Assembly (NCBI RefSeq): GCF_001549985.1
Contig: NZ_LROZ01000008.1
Coordinates: 1-64,000 of the forward strand
Origin: Myroides odoratus
GTDB lineage: Bacteria > Bacteroidota > Bacteroidia > Flavobacteriales > Flavobacteriaceae
Direction: 5' to 3'
Length of the DNA: 64,000 nucleotides
Below the pieces are notes generated by a model. It had not been told where the DNA came from. It saw only the letters and a program-made list of their open reading frames with translations, and did not search any database. Shown piece by piece: positions 1-8,791 of this stretch. A program made the translations under genes and the position numbers. Position 1 is the first letter of the stretch. The number at the start of each line of letters is the position of its first letter.

Positions 1-27
1 TCTTCTACTTGTTTTTCGAAGCGAGTG

Positions 28-57
28 CAAAAGTAAACAACTTTTTTGATTTGACAA
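28..57 (-). promoter_or_regulatory. Minus-strand promoter, copy 1 of 4
   Basis: Read on the minus strand, a TTG (57-55) is followed after 19 bp by TACTTTTG (35-28), an exact match to the Bacteroidota TTG-N19-TAnnTTTG vegetative promoter. The start-site side reads GCACTCGCTT. It is the copy nearest the left edge, so its product lies outside the window. Confidence 0.75.
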
Positions 58-119
58 AAAAAAATTTAGAATTTTTTTCTTCCCTTTTTCTTGTCATCAC
101 CTGTTTACCAAAGCGAGTG

Positions 120-149
120 CAAAAGTAAAAACTTTATTTGAATTGGCAA
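120..149 (-). promoter_or_regulatory. Minus-strand promoter, copy 2 of 4
   Basis: TTG (149-147), 19 bp, then TACTTTTG (127-120) on the minus strand, followed by the same GCACTCGCTT start-site sequence as copy 1. It lies 92 bp upstream of copy 1. Confidence 0.75.
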
Positions 150-214
150 AACTTTTTTTGAAAAATATTTTCTCTAATTTCTCTCCAACCCTCAGCTTTT
201 ACTGAAGCGGACTG

Positions 215-246
215 CAAAGATAAGACCCTTTTTTTCGATTATCCAA
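215..246 (-). promoter_or_regulatory. Minus-strand promoter, copy 3 of 4
   Basis: TTG (246-244), 21 bp, then TATCTTTG (222-215) on the minus strand. The downstream sequence GCAGTCCGCTT resembles the other copies. It lies 95 bp upstream of copy 2 and has the longest spacer of the four. Confidence 0.65.
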
Positions 247-330
247 ATTTATTTTTAAAAATATTTCTGAACTAATCTTAAGTCTTTTTCTTGTGCTTTT
301 CTATGAACGTCTGCTTGTTTAATGCGGATG

Positions 331-360
331 CAAAAGTAGACACTTTTTAGCCACTTCCAA
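331..360 (-). promoter_or_regulatory. Minus-strand promoter, copy 4 of 4
   Basis: TTG (360-358), 19 bp, then TACTTTTG (338-331) on the minus strand. The downstream GCATCCGCATTA is identical to the start-site sequence of the tRNA-Gln promoter at 30867, which suggests that this set also drives stable RNA. Confidence 0.75.
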
Positions 361-672
361 ACTTTATTCATCCTTTTTTTTAAAGTATTTTCGATTTAAA
401 TCGCAACTACCTATTATAACGCCTCTTACAGCCAAAAGTTTTTTAAGCTTTTTTCAAGGAGTACGGGAACAGTTCGCGTTTTTGCGATTTTGTAAGTCGC
501 CTTTTTGTACAATACAGCAAATAAAACAAGATTTTTCCCTAGATATAAAACAGATTGTTTAGGTTTGAACCTGGTTTTGTAGTTTAAAACGGTAGTTTTT
601 TCTGCAATACACCAGGTAAAAAAAGATGATCATTTAAAAAAATGGTCCAATACGGCAATAAATGACACCTTG
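361..672. other. Intergenic region, nothing recognised
   Basis: AT-rich spacer between the tandem promoters and the hairpin repeat. I see no convincing open frame, tRNA or hairpin in it. Confidence 0.5.
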
Positions 673-1017
673 CTCCTACCTATATATAAGGAGAAAGTCA
701 AACAACTGCGCGAAAAAGCAAAAAAAGCATTCGACAAAAAAAAAACTCCTAAATATAAGGAGAGCATCAAACAACTGCACAAAAAACAAAAAAACATCCC
801 ACAAAAAAAAACTCCTATATATAAAGAGAGAATCTAACAACTTTACAAAAAACAAAAAAGCGAAAAATCATCCCACAAAAAAACACTCCTATATATAAGG
901 AGAGAATCTAACAACTTTACAAAAAAACAAAAAAGCGAAAAAACATCCCACAAAAAATCCCTCCTATATATAAGGAAAGAATCTAACAACTTTACAAAAA
1001 AGCAAAAAAACATACTA
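673..1017. repeat. Five-copy tandem repeat of short hairpins
   Basis: Five units begin with CTCCT at 673, 746, 812, 886 and 961 (spacing 73, 66, 74 and 75 bp). Each begins with a short palindrome of the type CTCCTATATATAAGGAG, then an AATCTAACAACTTTACAAAA-like segment and an A-rich stretch of AAACAAAAAAGC type. On the minus strand each palindrome is followed by a run of T, so the units resemble weak intrinsic terminators. The last three copies are the most alike. The array separates the dicarboxylate operon from the tandem promoters further left. Its function is unknown. Confidence 0.8.
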
Positions 1018-1020
1018 CAA

Positions 1021-1046
1021 AAAAAAGCCCCCCGAAGGAAGCTTTC
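1021..1046 (-). terminator. Intrinsic terminator of the porin gene
   Basis: On the minus strand AAGCTTCC, a TTCG tetraloop and GGGGGCTT form an eight-pair stem (two G-T pairs) followed by eight T. It starts 25 bp beyond the porin stop codon. Confidence 0.75.
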
Positions 1047-1070
1047 TCTATAAACGAAGTGCAATAATTT

Positions 1071-2243
1071 TTAAAAAATCAATAATGGTGCAATAAATCC
1101 AACGCTTAATCGGCCGGTATTATAATTTTCTTGGCCTAAGTGTTCTTTTGCATAGCTGGAATAATTGTAATATCTACCTACATAAGAAGCATAGAAACGA
1201 ATATTCATATTTTTAAATGGCAAATATTCGACCGTTGGAATAAAACCATAGCTTGAACGAATATGACTTACTCCACTATTTTCTGCAACTAAATTTTTAG
1301 CATACGCATTACTATTCATCAAAGTCAGGGTTACATTCAATTTAGGAGTTATTAAATATTCAGCCTTGATCCAATTTTCCAAATACGAAACATCTTGTTG
1401 TGCTGTAACATCATCTCCAGGCATCATACCTGTAATAATCCCTTTACGATCGATCCCTTCATTACTGTATTTTAAATCATACATTAAGGTAAATTTCCCA
1501 TCGTGGTATTTATTACCAATCGAATAATAGTTCATTCCACGATTTTTAGCTTCTTGGAAATAGCTGTAACTATATATTGTTTCAAATTTTCCATCAAAGA
1601 AGCTTCCTCTCCAATTGGTCACGATAGCCATAGGGGCTTTTGCTTTTTCGATTCCCTCAGGCATTTTTCCGCGATATACATCTTCAAAATCAGATACGCG
1701 AGAATTTAAAACCTGTAAACCGAAACTGTGGTTACTTGAAACTTGATGTGTAATTCCAACCCCAGTTAAGAAATTATCTGCATTTTCAATAATATCATTG
1801 TACTCCAAGATATCAATTGGATTTAAATCAAATTCATATCCTCCCCAGTCTGCACTCATTTTCCCAAGGTTCAATTGCGTTTTAGGCGTCAGTAAAACAC
1901 CGATATATGCCATATCTGTAGCTCTACTAATATTATCCTTGCTTCCTGGATCTGTACTCTTCGTATAGCGATCTCTAAATCTGAAATATACTTTTTCGTG
2001 AATCTTCCCTTTTATTTCTAATCGAAATTGGTTGTTACTAAAGGATGATTCTTGAAACTTACCATCTTGGAACATATTATCATTAGCGAAACGCATATTA
2101 AAAATCATATCTACGTTTTTCAACAAATCGATTTTTTCTACTGGTAATAAGGGTTTCGAGATTGTATCTATACTAGTTTGTGTTTCTTGTGCAACTAAAC
2201 TGACCTGCACAACTAACGCGAGAAATAATAAAATTTTTTTCAT
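1071..2243 (-). CDS. Outer-membrane porin (OprP/OprO-like)
   Basis: 390-residue protein with a signal peptide (about 1-18, hydrophobic core then VSLVAQ). The body has many alternating aromatic/polar strands and segments such as FRFRDRYTK and LNLGKMSADWGGYE, as in the phosphate-selective porin O/P family, and it ends in a hydrophobic residue as outer-membrane barrels do. It probably forms a channel for small anionic solutes. It begins 28 bp after dcuB and is the last gene of the aspA-ansB-dcuB set, so aspartate, fumarate or succinate are the likely substrates rather than phosphate; that is inferred from context only. A good terminator follows. Confidence 0.75.
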   Translation of the reverse strand: MKKILLFLALVVQVSLVAQETQTSIDTISKPLLPVEKIDLLKNVDMIFNMRFANDNMFQDGKFQESSFSNNQFRLEIKGKIHEKVYFRFRDRYTKSTDPGSKDNISRATDMAYIGVLLTPKTQLNLGKMSADWGGYEFDLNPIDILEYNDIIENADNFLTGVGITHQVSSNHSFGLQVLNSRVSDFEDVYRGKMPEGIEKAKAPMAIVTNWRGSFFDGKFETIYSYSYFQEAKNRGMNYYSIGNKYHDGKFTLMYDLKYSNEGIDRKGIITGMMPGDDVTAQQDVSYLENWIKAEYLITPKLNVTLTLMNSNAYAKNLVAENSGVSHIRSSYGFIPTVEYLPFKNMNIRFYASYVGRYYNYSSYAKEHLGQENYNTGRLSVGFIAPLLIF

Positions 2244-2271
2244 AGCTTCATTTTATTAAAGTGAGTGTTCC

Positions 2272-3624
2272 TTAGAGTAAAAAAGATCCGAGTAAGAAGC
2301 CCGCTGCAATAGCAACCGTAATGGCGACTAAACCGGGGATCATAAAACTATGGTTCACTACGAATTTTCCAATTTTTGTACTTCCTGTACGATCAAAGTT
2401 GATTGCGGCTAGTAACGTTGGATAACCTGGCAATACAAAATCTGCATTTACAGCAGGGAATATTGCGATTAAAGCAGGGTTAGAAACCCCTAAAGCCATT
2501 CCAAGTGGCATCATTGTTTTGGTAGTTGCCGCCTGACTAAACATCAGGGCGCCTAATACAAATACAGCAATGGCAAAAGTCCAAGGATATAATGTCACCA
2601 CATCACTTAAAAAGCCTTTGATCGCTACCTCATTGTGAGACATAAAAGTAGCACTCATCCAAACCACACCAAAAACAGATACTACAGCAGTTGCCATGGA
2701 AGAGAACAAGCTCACTTTGGTTACGCTAATCGCACTTGTTTTTGTGATTAGCATCATCAACGCAGAAGCTGAAAGTGTAATCATACTAATCACACTGACC
2801 ATTTGCAATTCTCCATTGGCTTTTACAACTAAACTTGCAGCGCCTGGTTCAAATTGTGGCAATAGTTGTGGAAACGCTCCTGCAATTACAATTAATAAAA
2901 CTGCGATAGCAAAAATCACCACAGAGGTTTTAGCTCCTTTTTTTAATGGTTTTTTATTTCCTGAAGCATCTTCATCCGCATCTAAGCTTTTAGCAAACTC
3001 AGGATCTTTCATTTTTTCAATGAAAATAGGATCATCTTTTAATTCTTTTCCTTTGCGCAGTACCACTAAGCACGTAATTAATATTCCGATTAAACAAGCG
3101 GGAATACACACTTTCATGATATCTATTAAAGCCCCAGGATAAGCGAGAATACTTGCTCCAGCAAATGCTGCAGTTGCGGCACTCATCGGGCTTCCCGTAA
3201 TAGCTAAGTGAGAAGCGATTACAGAAACACTCAACGGTCGTTCTGGTCGGATTCTCTTTTTCGTAGCTACCTCAGCAATAATAGGCAATAACGAATACAG
3301 CAAATGCGCTGTTCCTGCGAAAAGACAGAAAAAATACACTGTAAATGGTGCAATAAACACAATGTTAGATGGGTTGCTACGAATCACTCGTTCAGCTAAT
3401 CGAACGAGGTAATCTAATCCACCACATGCCTGTAAAGTAGCCGCGGTAGAAACAATAGCCATAATGACTAACATTACATCGATAGGAGGGTCTCCAGGTT
3501 TCATCTGAAAAATGAAAACGAATATCAATAACCCAACCATTCCCATTACACCTAATCCAATTCCCTTCATTTGGGAACCGATTAATATCATAGCAATTAA
3601 AATTGCAAACTGAATCAATAACAT
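2272..3624 (-). CDS. dcuB: Anaerobic C4-dicarboxylate transporter DcuA/DcuB type
   Basis: About 450 residues with 10-12 membrane segments. It follows the Dcu family closely: PGDPPIDVMLVIMAIV near the N-terminus, the ATLQACGGLDYL segment, and RPERPLSVSVIASHLAITGS. Dcu carriers exchange aspartate or fumarate for succinate across the inner membrane. The start chosen is the ATG at 3624, matching the family N-terminus; upstream in-frame codons to 3681 begin with TTG and lie in a terminator-like hairpin. Residues 200-245 form a long charged cytoplasmic loop. It follows aspartase and asparaginase and precedes the porin, which fits aspartate uptake coupled to fumarate respiration. DcuA and DcuB cannot be told apart here. 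Confidence 0.88.
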   Translation of the reverse strand: MLLIQFAILIAMILIGSQMKGIGLGVMGMVGLLIFVFIFQMKPGDPPIDVMLVIMAIVSTAATLQACGGLDYLVRLAERVIRSNPSNIVFIAPFTVYFFCLFAGTAHLLYSLLPIIAEVATKKRIRPERPLSVSVIASHLAITGSPMSAATAAFAGASILAYPGALIDIMKVCIPACLIGILITCLVVLRKGKELKDDPIFIEKMKDPEFAKSLDADEDASGNKKPLKKGAKTSVVIFAIAVLLIVIAGAFPQLLPQFEPGAASLVVKANGELQMVSVISMITLSASALMMLITKTSAISVTKVSLFSSMATAVVSVFGVVWMSATFMSHNEVAIKGFLSDVVTLYPWTFAIAVFVLGALMFSQAATTKTMMPLGMALGVSNPALIAIFPAVNADFVLPGYPTLLAAINFDRTGSTKIGKFVVNHSFMIPGLVAITVAIAAGFLLGSFLL

Positions 3625-3663
3625 AACCTTCAATTTAGAGAGATCAAGTTCATCAATAGGTAC

Positions 3664-3706
3664 AAAAAAGGGAGCGAACAACGACTAGTGTTCTGTACGC
3701 TCCCCC
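3664..3706 (-). terminator. Intercistronic terminator-like hairpin between ansB and dcuB
   Basis: On the minus strand GGGAGCG and CGCTCCC pair around a loop that itself contains a short AACA/TGTT pairing, and six T follow directly. It lies in the 118 bp gap between ansB and dcuB, so it may lower expression of dcuB and the porin relative to aspA-ansB. Confidence 0.7.
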
Positions 3707-3742
3707 CTTTCCATGATTCCCTTCTGATGTACTCAACGGGAT

Positions 3743-4813
3743 TTAGTATGCAAAGAAAATATCTTGTAATTCTTTTTGATTGTTAGTTTTAGTCAACGCT
3801 AACATCAATAAAACACGGGCTTTTTGTGGATTTAAATCATCCGCAACTACGAATCCTAATGCTTGATCATCTACTTCATTAAATAGCGTGACTCTTCCAG
3901 CACCTGCACGAGCTGATCTACAAACTGCAATTCCACTTTTTGCTGCTCTTTCTAAAGCTTCTCCAACAGGAGCATTAAAGTTACCATTTCCCATTCCGGC
4001 ATAAACGATTCCTTTTACTCCTTCTTCGATTGCTGCATTTACAGCTCTTGGACTAGCATCTGCATATCCATATACAATTTCCACTTGAGGTAATTTTTTC
4101 AAGCCCTTTACATCGAATTTTTGTTCCGGTGAACGAAGTGTTTTATAATAGTAACTCACTTTCCCGTCATAAATTAAACCAATTGGTCCAAAATTTCTAG
4201 ATTTGAATGTAGCCATATTGGTCGTTACTGTTTTTGTAACATCTCTAGCGGCATATACTTCTTCGTTCATTGCTGTTACCACACCTACTTCTTTACTATT
4301 AGGAGAAGCAGCTACCATAACCGCATCTAATAAATTGCGGTTTCCATCCTGACTCATTGCTGTTGAAGGTCTCATGGCCCCAACTAAAACAACAGGCTTT
4401 GATGATTTCACTGTTAATTCTAAAAAGTAAGCTGTTTCTTCTTGTGTATCTGTTCCATGCGTAACCACAATACCATCTGCTTCATTTTTCTCAAAAATCT
4501 CATTGATACGGTTACTCAACTTCAACCAAGTATCCACATTCATATCTTGACTTCCGATTTGGGCAACCTGCTCTCCTTTAATTTTAGCAATATTGTGCAT
4601 TTCTGGCACAGCATTCAACAAATCATCGATAGGCACTTTTCCCGCAGTATAAGCAGCCTTCGTAGAAGACTCCCCTGCACCGGCAATAGTTCCTCCAGTG
4701 GCTAAAATAATTACACGAGGTAATTCTTTTGTCGCTTGATTGTGTTTCTTAGGTTGTGCCTGTACTTGAAAAACAAGTAATACAACAAATAATACGTTGA
4801 TGATCTTTTTCAT
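3743..4813 (-). CDS. ansB: Type II (periplasmic) L-asparaginase
   Basis: Hydrolyses asparagine to aspartate and ammonia. The 356-residue protein has a signal peptide (about 1-19, ending VQAQ), so it acts in the periplasm. The first active-site motif ATGGTIAG carries Thr42 and the second, VVTHGTDTQEET, carries Thr121-Asp122; ARDVTKT carries the catalytic Lys194. Length and motifs match type II enzymes. It starts 17 bp after aspA and is followed by dcuB, so asparagine is probably deamidated outside the cytoplasm and the aspartate is imported. A terminator-like hairpin follows within 80 bp. Confidence 0.92.
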   Translation of the reverse strand: MKKIINVLFVVLLVFQVQAQPKKHNQATKELPRVIILATGGTIAGAGESSTKAAYTAGKVPIDDLLNAVPEMHNIAKIKGEQVAQIGSQDMNVDTWLKLSNRINEIFEKNEADGIVVTHGTDTQEETAYFLELTVKSSKPVVLVGAMRPSTAMSQDGNRNLLDAVMVAASPNSKEVGVVTAMNEEVYAARDVTKTVTTNMATFKSRNFGPIGLIYDGKVSYYYKTLRSPEQKFDVKGLKKLPQVEIVYGYADASPRAVNAAIEEGVKGIVYAGMGNGNFNAPVGEALERAAKSGIAVCRSARAGAGRVTLFNEVDDQALGFVVADDLNPQKARVLLMLALTKTNNQKELQDIFFAY

Positions 4814-4830
4814 ATGAGGTTTGATTTAGT

Positions 4831-6240
4831 TTAGGATACAATTAATTTGGGGTGAATTAAATTTTCCAATGAATATACTTCATCCCATTTGGCTTGTGTA
4901 ATCAATTTTCTTTCTTCTACTACGATTTGATGCACACTTTTTCCAGATAGCAAGGCCTCTCCTGCTACACTTGCGCATATTTCATATCCTAAAATTGGGT
5001 TTAATTGTGTTACAATTCCGATACTGTTCATTACTAGATCAGCACAATGTGCTTCATTCGCAGTAATACCAACAATACATTTATCAATTAATGTCGTTAA
5101 ACTATTTCCTAAATATTCAAGAGACGTAAATAAGGCAAATCCGATAACGGGTTCCATTACGTTTAATTGGAGTTGTCCTGCTTCAGCAGCCATAGTAACC
5201 GTTAAATCTTGGCCGATTACATAGAAACACGTTTGATTAACAACTTCTGGAATAACTGGATTTACTTTACCTGGCATAATGGATGATCCTGGTTGACGAG
5301 CAGGAAGATTAATTTCATTTAATCCTGTACGAGGTCCTGAGCTCAATAAACGCAAGTCATTACATATTTTTGATATTTTAATTGCCGCACGTTTAATTGT
5401 TCCCATGATTTGTACATACGCTCCAGTATCGCTCGTAGCTTCAATTAAATCTGGTGATAATACTAAAGGCAAACCTGTTTCTTTAGCTAAATACTCCACA
5501 CATAGTTCTGGATAAGCTTCTGGTGCATTTACTTTTGTTCCAATAGCTGTAGCTCCCATATTTACCTCTAAGATTAGGCGTTGAGCCTCGCGTAAACGCA
5601 ATAAATCTTCTCCAACTGTAGTAGCAAATGCGTGGAATTCTTGTCCTAAAGTCATAGGAACCGCATCTTGTAATTGTGTACGTCCCATTTTAAGGACATT
5701 TTTGAATTGCTCTCCTTTGGCAGCAAATGCTTTTTCTAAGTTTGCAATTACTTGACAGAATCCATCTAATTTATAATATAAAGCCAATCGGAAGGCTGTT
5801 GGATAAGCATCATTTGTAGATTGTGAACAATTTACATGATTATTAGGGTGTACATATTGGTACTCACCTTTTTTATGACCTAAGTGTTCTAATGCGATAT
5901 TAGCAATTACTTCATTGGCATTCATGTTTACCGAAGTACCCGCTCCCCCTTGAATCAAATCACTCACAAACTGGTCGTCGTATTTTCCTGCAATTACTTG
6001 ATCACAAGCATAGCAAATCGCATCTGCAATTTTTGGATCTAATACACCACAATCTTTATTAGCCAATGCCGCCGCTTTTTTAACTTCGCCTAAAGCTTTG
6101 ATTAACCCTTTTTCATGATTTAAGGTTATACCTGTAATGTTAAAATTCTCAACTGCGCGGAATGTTTGAACACCATAGTATTTGTCATTAGGAATATCTA
6201 ATTCACCTAAAAAGTCGTGTTCTCTTCTAGTATCTTTCAT
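4831..6240 (-). CDS. aspA: Aspartate ammonia-lyase
   Basis: Converts aspartate to fumarate and ammonia in the cytoplasm. The 469 residues match the aspartase/fumarase C superfamily: GGAGTSVNMNANEV near 98-111, HVNCSQSTNDAYPT near 135-148, and the flexible catalytic loop GSSIMPGKVNP near 318-328. It is the first gene of the asparagine/aspartate operon, with ansB 17 bp downstream. Aspartase is preferred over class II fumarase because of this context and because a class I fumarase is encoded at 15934. A second lyase of identical length lies at 48186. No canonical promoter is obvious in the long region upstream. Confidence 0.88.
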   Translation of the reverse strand: MKDTRREHDFLGELDIPNDKYYGVQTFRAVENFNITGITLNHEKGLIKALGEVKKAAALANKDCGVLDPKIADAICYACDQVIAGKYDDQFVSDLIQGGAGTSVNMNANEVIANIALEHLGHKKGEYQYVHPNNHVNCSQSTNDAYPTAFRLALYYKLDGFCQVIANLEKAFAAKGEQFKNVLKMGRTQLQDAVPMTLGQEFHAFATTVGEDLLRLREAQRLILEVNMGATAIGTKVNAPEAYPELCVEYLAKETGLPLVLSPDLIEATSDTGAYVQIMGTIKRAAIKISKICNDLRLLSSGPRTGLNEINLPARQPGSSIMPGKVNPVIPEVVNQTCFYVIGQDLTVTMAAEAGQLQLNVMEPVIGFALFTSLEYLGNSLTTLIDKCIVGITANEAHCADLVMNSIGIVTQLNPILGYEICASVAGEALLSGKSVHQIVVEERKLITQAKWDEVYSLENLIHPKLIVS

Positions 6241-6705
6241 ATGCTTAAATTTTTTTGTTCTATATATAGCATTTGATGGTACAAATGCGTTTCATTTTAT
6301 TTTACACTTCAAAAATAATGCTAGAATAAAAATTAGGATATGACAAAAACACAGGAATTATTTTATTTTTTTTACGTATATTAATGAGACTACCAACTAT
6401 GTATTAATAAAATCACAAGAAAAGAGTGGTGTCCTAGGTAACAAATCGAAAAATATTCAAAAACAATCCAAAATTCATTCATCATATAATCCAAACTCTT
6501 AAAAAACATAAAAATAACTAAACAAATATATAAAAAAATAGCATTCATATCTTAATACAGCACTAAAATCTTAAAAAAGAAAAAAACGCGAATTTTGAAA
6601 TAAAATGGAATTTATTATTCATTTTTTTATTTACCTCTGAAGAGATTCAAACGTCATATATCTTTTTTTACCCCTAGCGGTTCAGCAATAGTAAAAAATA
6701 GCGCC
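6241..6705. other. AT-rich intergenic region upstream of aspA
   Basis: About 465 bp with no convincing gene. A TATTTTTG at 6317-6310 on the minus strand could be the -7 element of the aspA operon, but the nearest TTG is 26 bp away, longer than usual. I see no recognisable regulator site. Confidence 0.4.
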
Positions 6706-6733
6706 AAAAAAACCTCATTAAAAAATGAGGTTT
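6706..6733 (-). terminator. Intrinsic terminator of dnaG
   Basis: AAACCTCATT and AATGAGGTTT form a ten-pair stem around five bases; on the minus strand a T run follows. It lies immediately after the dnaG stop. Confidence 0.8.
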
Positions 6734-6738
6734 ATCTT

Positions 6739-8715
6739 TTATAATCGAAATCGAGTAGTTACTTGTCCTAATCTTTTAGAAAACGTATTCATTAACGTAG
6801 AATAATCGATGATAATACCGAGTATTTCAAAAGCGCGATCTTGTTCTACGCCTCCTAATTTACTCTTGTATTTTTCAATGATAGAATTCACTAAGTGCAT
6901 GCGAAGAGTCAAGATGGTTTCTGTCGTATATTGAGCAATTCCATCTTTCTTTTGCTTGACAAAAATATTTTGACTTTCCCAATTGTGAAGATTTTCTTTT
7001 TCTTCTTCCATGAGAATTGTGGTGACCTGCCCCGATAGCTCACCGTCTAATCGCTTGAGGTATCCCTCTAAACTCCACGCATTATTGTGATAGTAATCCA
7101 TCACGTCATTGTACAATCGCTTAAAAATCGGATTGGTCAATTGTACTTCATCCTCTTGTAAGCTCAAGTAAATTCGTTCGTAAACTTTTTGTACTATTTT
7201 GTGCTCTACCTCAACAATTTCATCCTCCTCATTGGTTTCAAAAACCAATTCCACGAATTGTTCTTCTTCATTTCCGTACAACAACAAAATCTCAATAATG
7301 CGTTGCTCTAGTAAGTAAAGGGCGTCAACAGCAACCGTTTCTTGTTGTTTTTCCGCATGCACCACTTCCATTTGCTTGCGTTCCTGTCCAAACTTTTTAT
7401 TCGCATCCGCAATTTCTTTCTTGCTAATCTGAGCCAGTGAGCTAAAAATCACTTCTTCCGAGATGTCCATGATGCGAGAGCACTCTTGGATATAGATTTC
7501 GCGTTTGATTGGATCAGGTATTTTAGAAATACTCGCGACCATATCGCGAATAATCTCTGCTTTTTTGATTGGATCTCCCTTGGCATCTTCCATCAGTGCA
7601 TTCGCTTTAAAGCGAATAAAATCTGTCGAATTCGCTTCGAAATAAGCTTCTAAATCCTCTAAGGTGTGTTTGCGAGCAAAACTATCAGGATCTTCTCCAT
7701 CGGGCAAAGGACAGATGCGCACATTCATCCCCGCTTCCAAGATTAAATCTACTCCGCGAAAAGACGCTCGTATTCCTGCTGCATCCCCATCAAAAAGCAT
7801 GGTGATATTCTGCGTCAGGCGACTGATGAGGCGAATTTGATCTGGCGTTAATGCCGTACCAGAAGAAGCCACTACGTTTTTCACTCCAGTTTGATGCATT
7901 TGAATCACATCAGTATACCCTTCTACTAAATAGCAGTTATCTTTTTTGGCAATTTCCTGTTTTGCATGAGAAATCCCATAAAGCACTTTACTCTTGTGGT
8001 AAATATCACTTTCGGGAGAGTTTAGGTACTTCGCTGCTTTTTTATCATTGGTTAAAATACGTCCACCAAATCCTAAAACACGACCAGACATGCTTTGAAT
8101 CGGAAACATGACGCGCCCTTTAAAACGGTCAAATCGCTTGTCCTCTTTGACAATTGTCAATCCTGTTTTCTCTAAATAATCTAAGGAATATCCTTTTTTC
8201 AAGGCTTCTTCAGTAAACGCATCCCATTTATCCGGTGAATATCCTAGTCCAAAGGCCTTAATTGTATCGGGCGTAAATCCTCTTTCTTTAAAATAAGATA
8301 ATCCTATAGCTCGTCCTTCTTCTGAATTCAATAGGATATCTTCAAAGTAATTCTTGGCGAATTCTGAAACGATGAACATACTCTCCTTTACGTTCAGTTG
8401 TTCTTTCTCTGCATCCGTCTGCTCCGTTTCTTCTATTTCAATTCCGTACTTTCTCGCTAAGTAGCGAATGGCTTCAGGATACGAAAAATGCTCGTGTTCC
8501 ATGAGAAACGTAATGGCATTTCCTCCTTTTCCAGAACTAAAGTCTTTCCAAATTTGCTTGACTGGAGAGACCATAAAAGAAGGGGTCTTTTCGTTGACGA
8601 ATGGACTCAATCCTCTATAGTTCGCACCTGCTTTTTTTAAATTGACAAAATCGCCAATCACCTCCTCTACACGAGCAGTATCAAAAACGGTATCAATAGT
8701 ATTTTTGGAAATCAT
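6739..8715 (-). CDS. dnaG: DNA primase
   Basis: Synthesises RNA primers at the replication fork. The 658-residue protein has the normal order: an N-terminal zinc-finger-like domain (about 30-66), the primase core, and a TOPRIM domain with the acidic residues in LVEGYTDVI and MLFDGDAAG. The C-terminal third, expected to bind the helicase, is poorly conserved. The oddity is the first domain: the fold is clear (LSPFVNEKTPSF, KQIWKDFSSGKGG), but the positions of the four zinc ligands are Ser37, Val40, Asp58 and Ser61. From general knowledge flavobacterial primases share this loss. A TATCTTTG at 8740-8733 is a likely -7 element. Confidence 0.95.
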   Translation of the reverse strand: MISKNTIDTVFDTARVEEVIGDFVNLKKAGANYRGLSPFVNEKTPSFMVSPVKQIWKDFSSGKGGNAITFLMEHEHFSYPEAIRYLARKYGIEIEETEQTDAEKEQLNVKESMFIVSEFAKNYFEDILLNSEEGRAIGLSYFKERGFTPDTIKAFGLGYSPDKWDAFTEEALKKGYSLDYLEKTGLTIVKEDKRFDRFKGRVMFPIQSMSGRVLGFGGRILTNDKKAAKYLNSPESDIYHKSKVLYGISHAKQEIAKKDNCYLVEGYTDVIQMHQTGVKNVVASSGTALTPDQIRLISRLTQNITMLFDGDAAGIRASFRGVDLILEAGMNVRICPLPDGEDPDSFARKHTLEDLEAYFEANSTDFIRFKANALMEDAKGDPIKKAEIIRDMVASISKIPDPIKREIYIQECSRIMDISEEVIFSSLAQISKKEIADANKKFGQERKQMEVVHAEKQQETVAVDALYLLEQRIIEILLLYGNEEEQFVELVFETNEEDEIVEVEHKIVQKVYERIYLSLQEDEVQLTNPIFKRLYNDVMDYYHNNAWSLEGYLKRLDGELSGQVTTILMEEEKENLHNWESQNIFVKQKKDGIAQYTTETILTLRMHLVNSIIEKYKSKLGGVEQDRAFEILGIIIDYSTLMNTFSKRLGQVTTRFRL

Positions 8716-8740
8716 AATTTACATTTGTCCCACAAAGATA

Positions 8741-8777
8741 AAAAAAGAAGTTGCTTTATCGTAAAGCAACTTCTTTT
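8741..8777 (-). terminator. Terminator of the ECF operon
   Basis: GAAGTTGCTTTA and TAAAGCAACTTC pair around CG; on the minus strand a run of T follows. It ends the operon whose last gene stops at 8792 and directly abuts the dnaG promoter. Confidence 0.8.
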
Positions 8778-8791
8778 CTATTGGTAAATGA

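Noticed and set aside
662..898. Lys/Asn-rich open frame on the plus strand
   Set aside because: It is the translation of the A-rich hairpin repeat; the protein repeats with the DNA unit and has no promoter.
843..1064. Phe/Leu-rich open frame on the minus strand with apparent membrane helices
   Set aside because: It is the complement of the same A-rich repeat, so T-rich codons give Phe and Leu; it also overlaps the porin terminator.
3625..3681. Longer N-terminus for DcuB
   Set aside because: It would start with TTG inside a terminator-like hairpin, and the family N-terminus aligns with the ATG at 3624.
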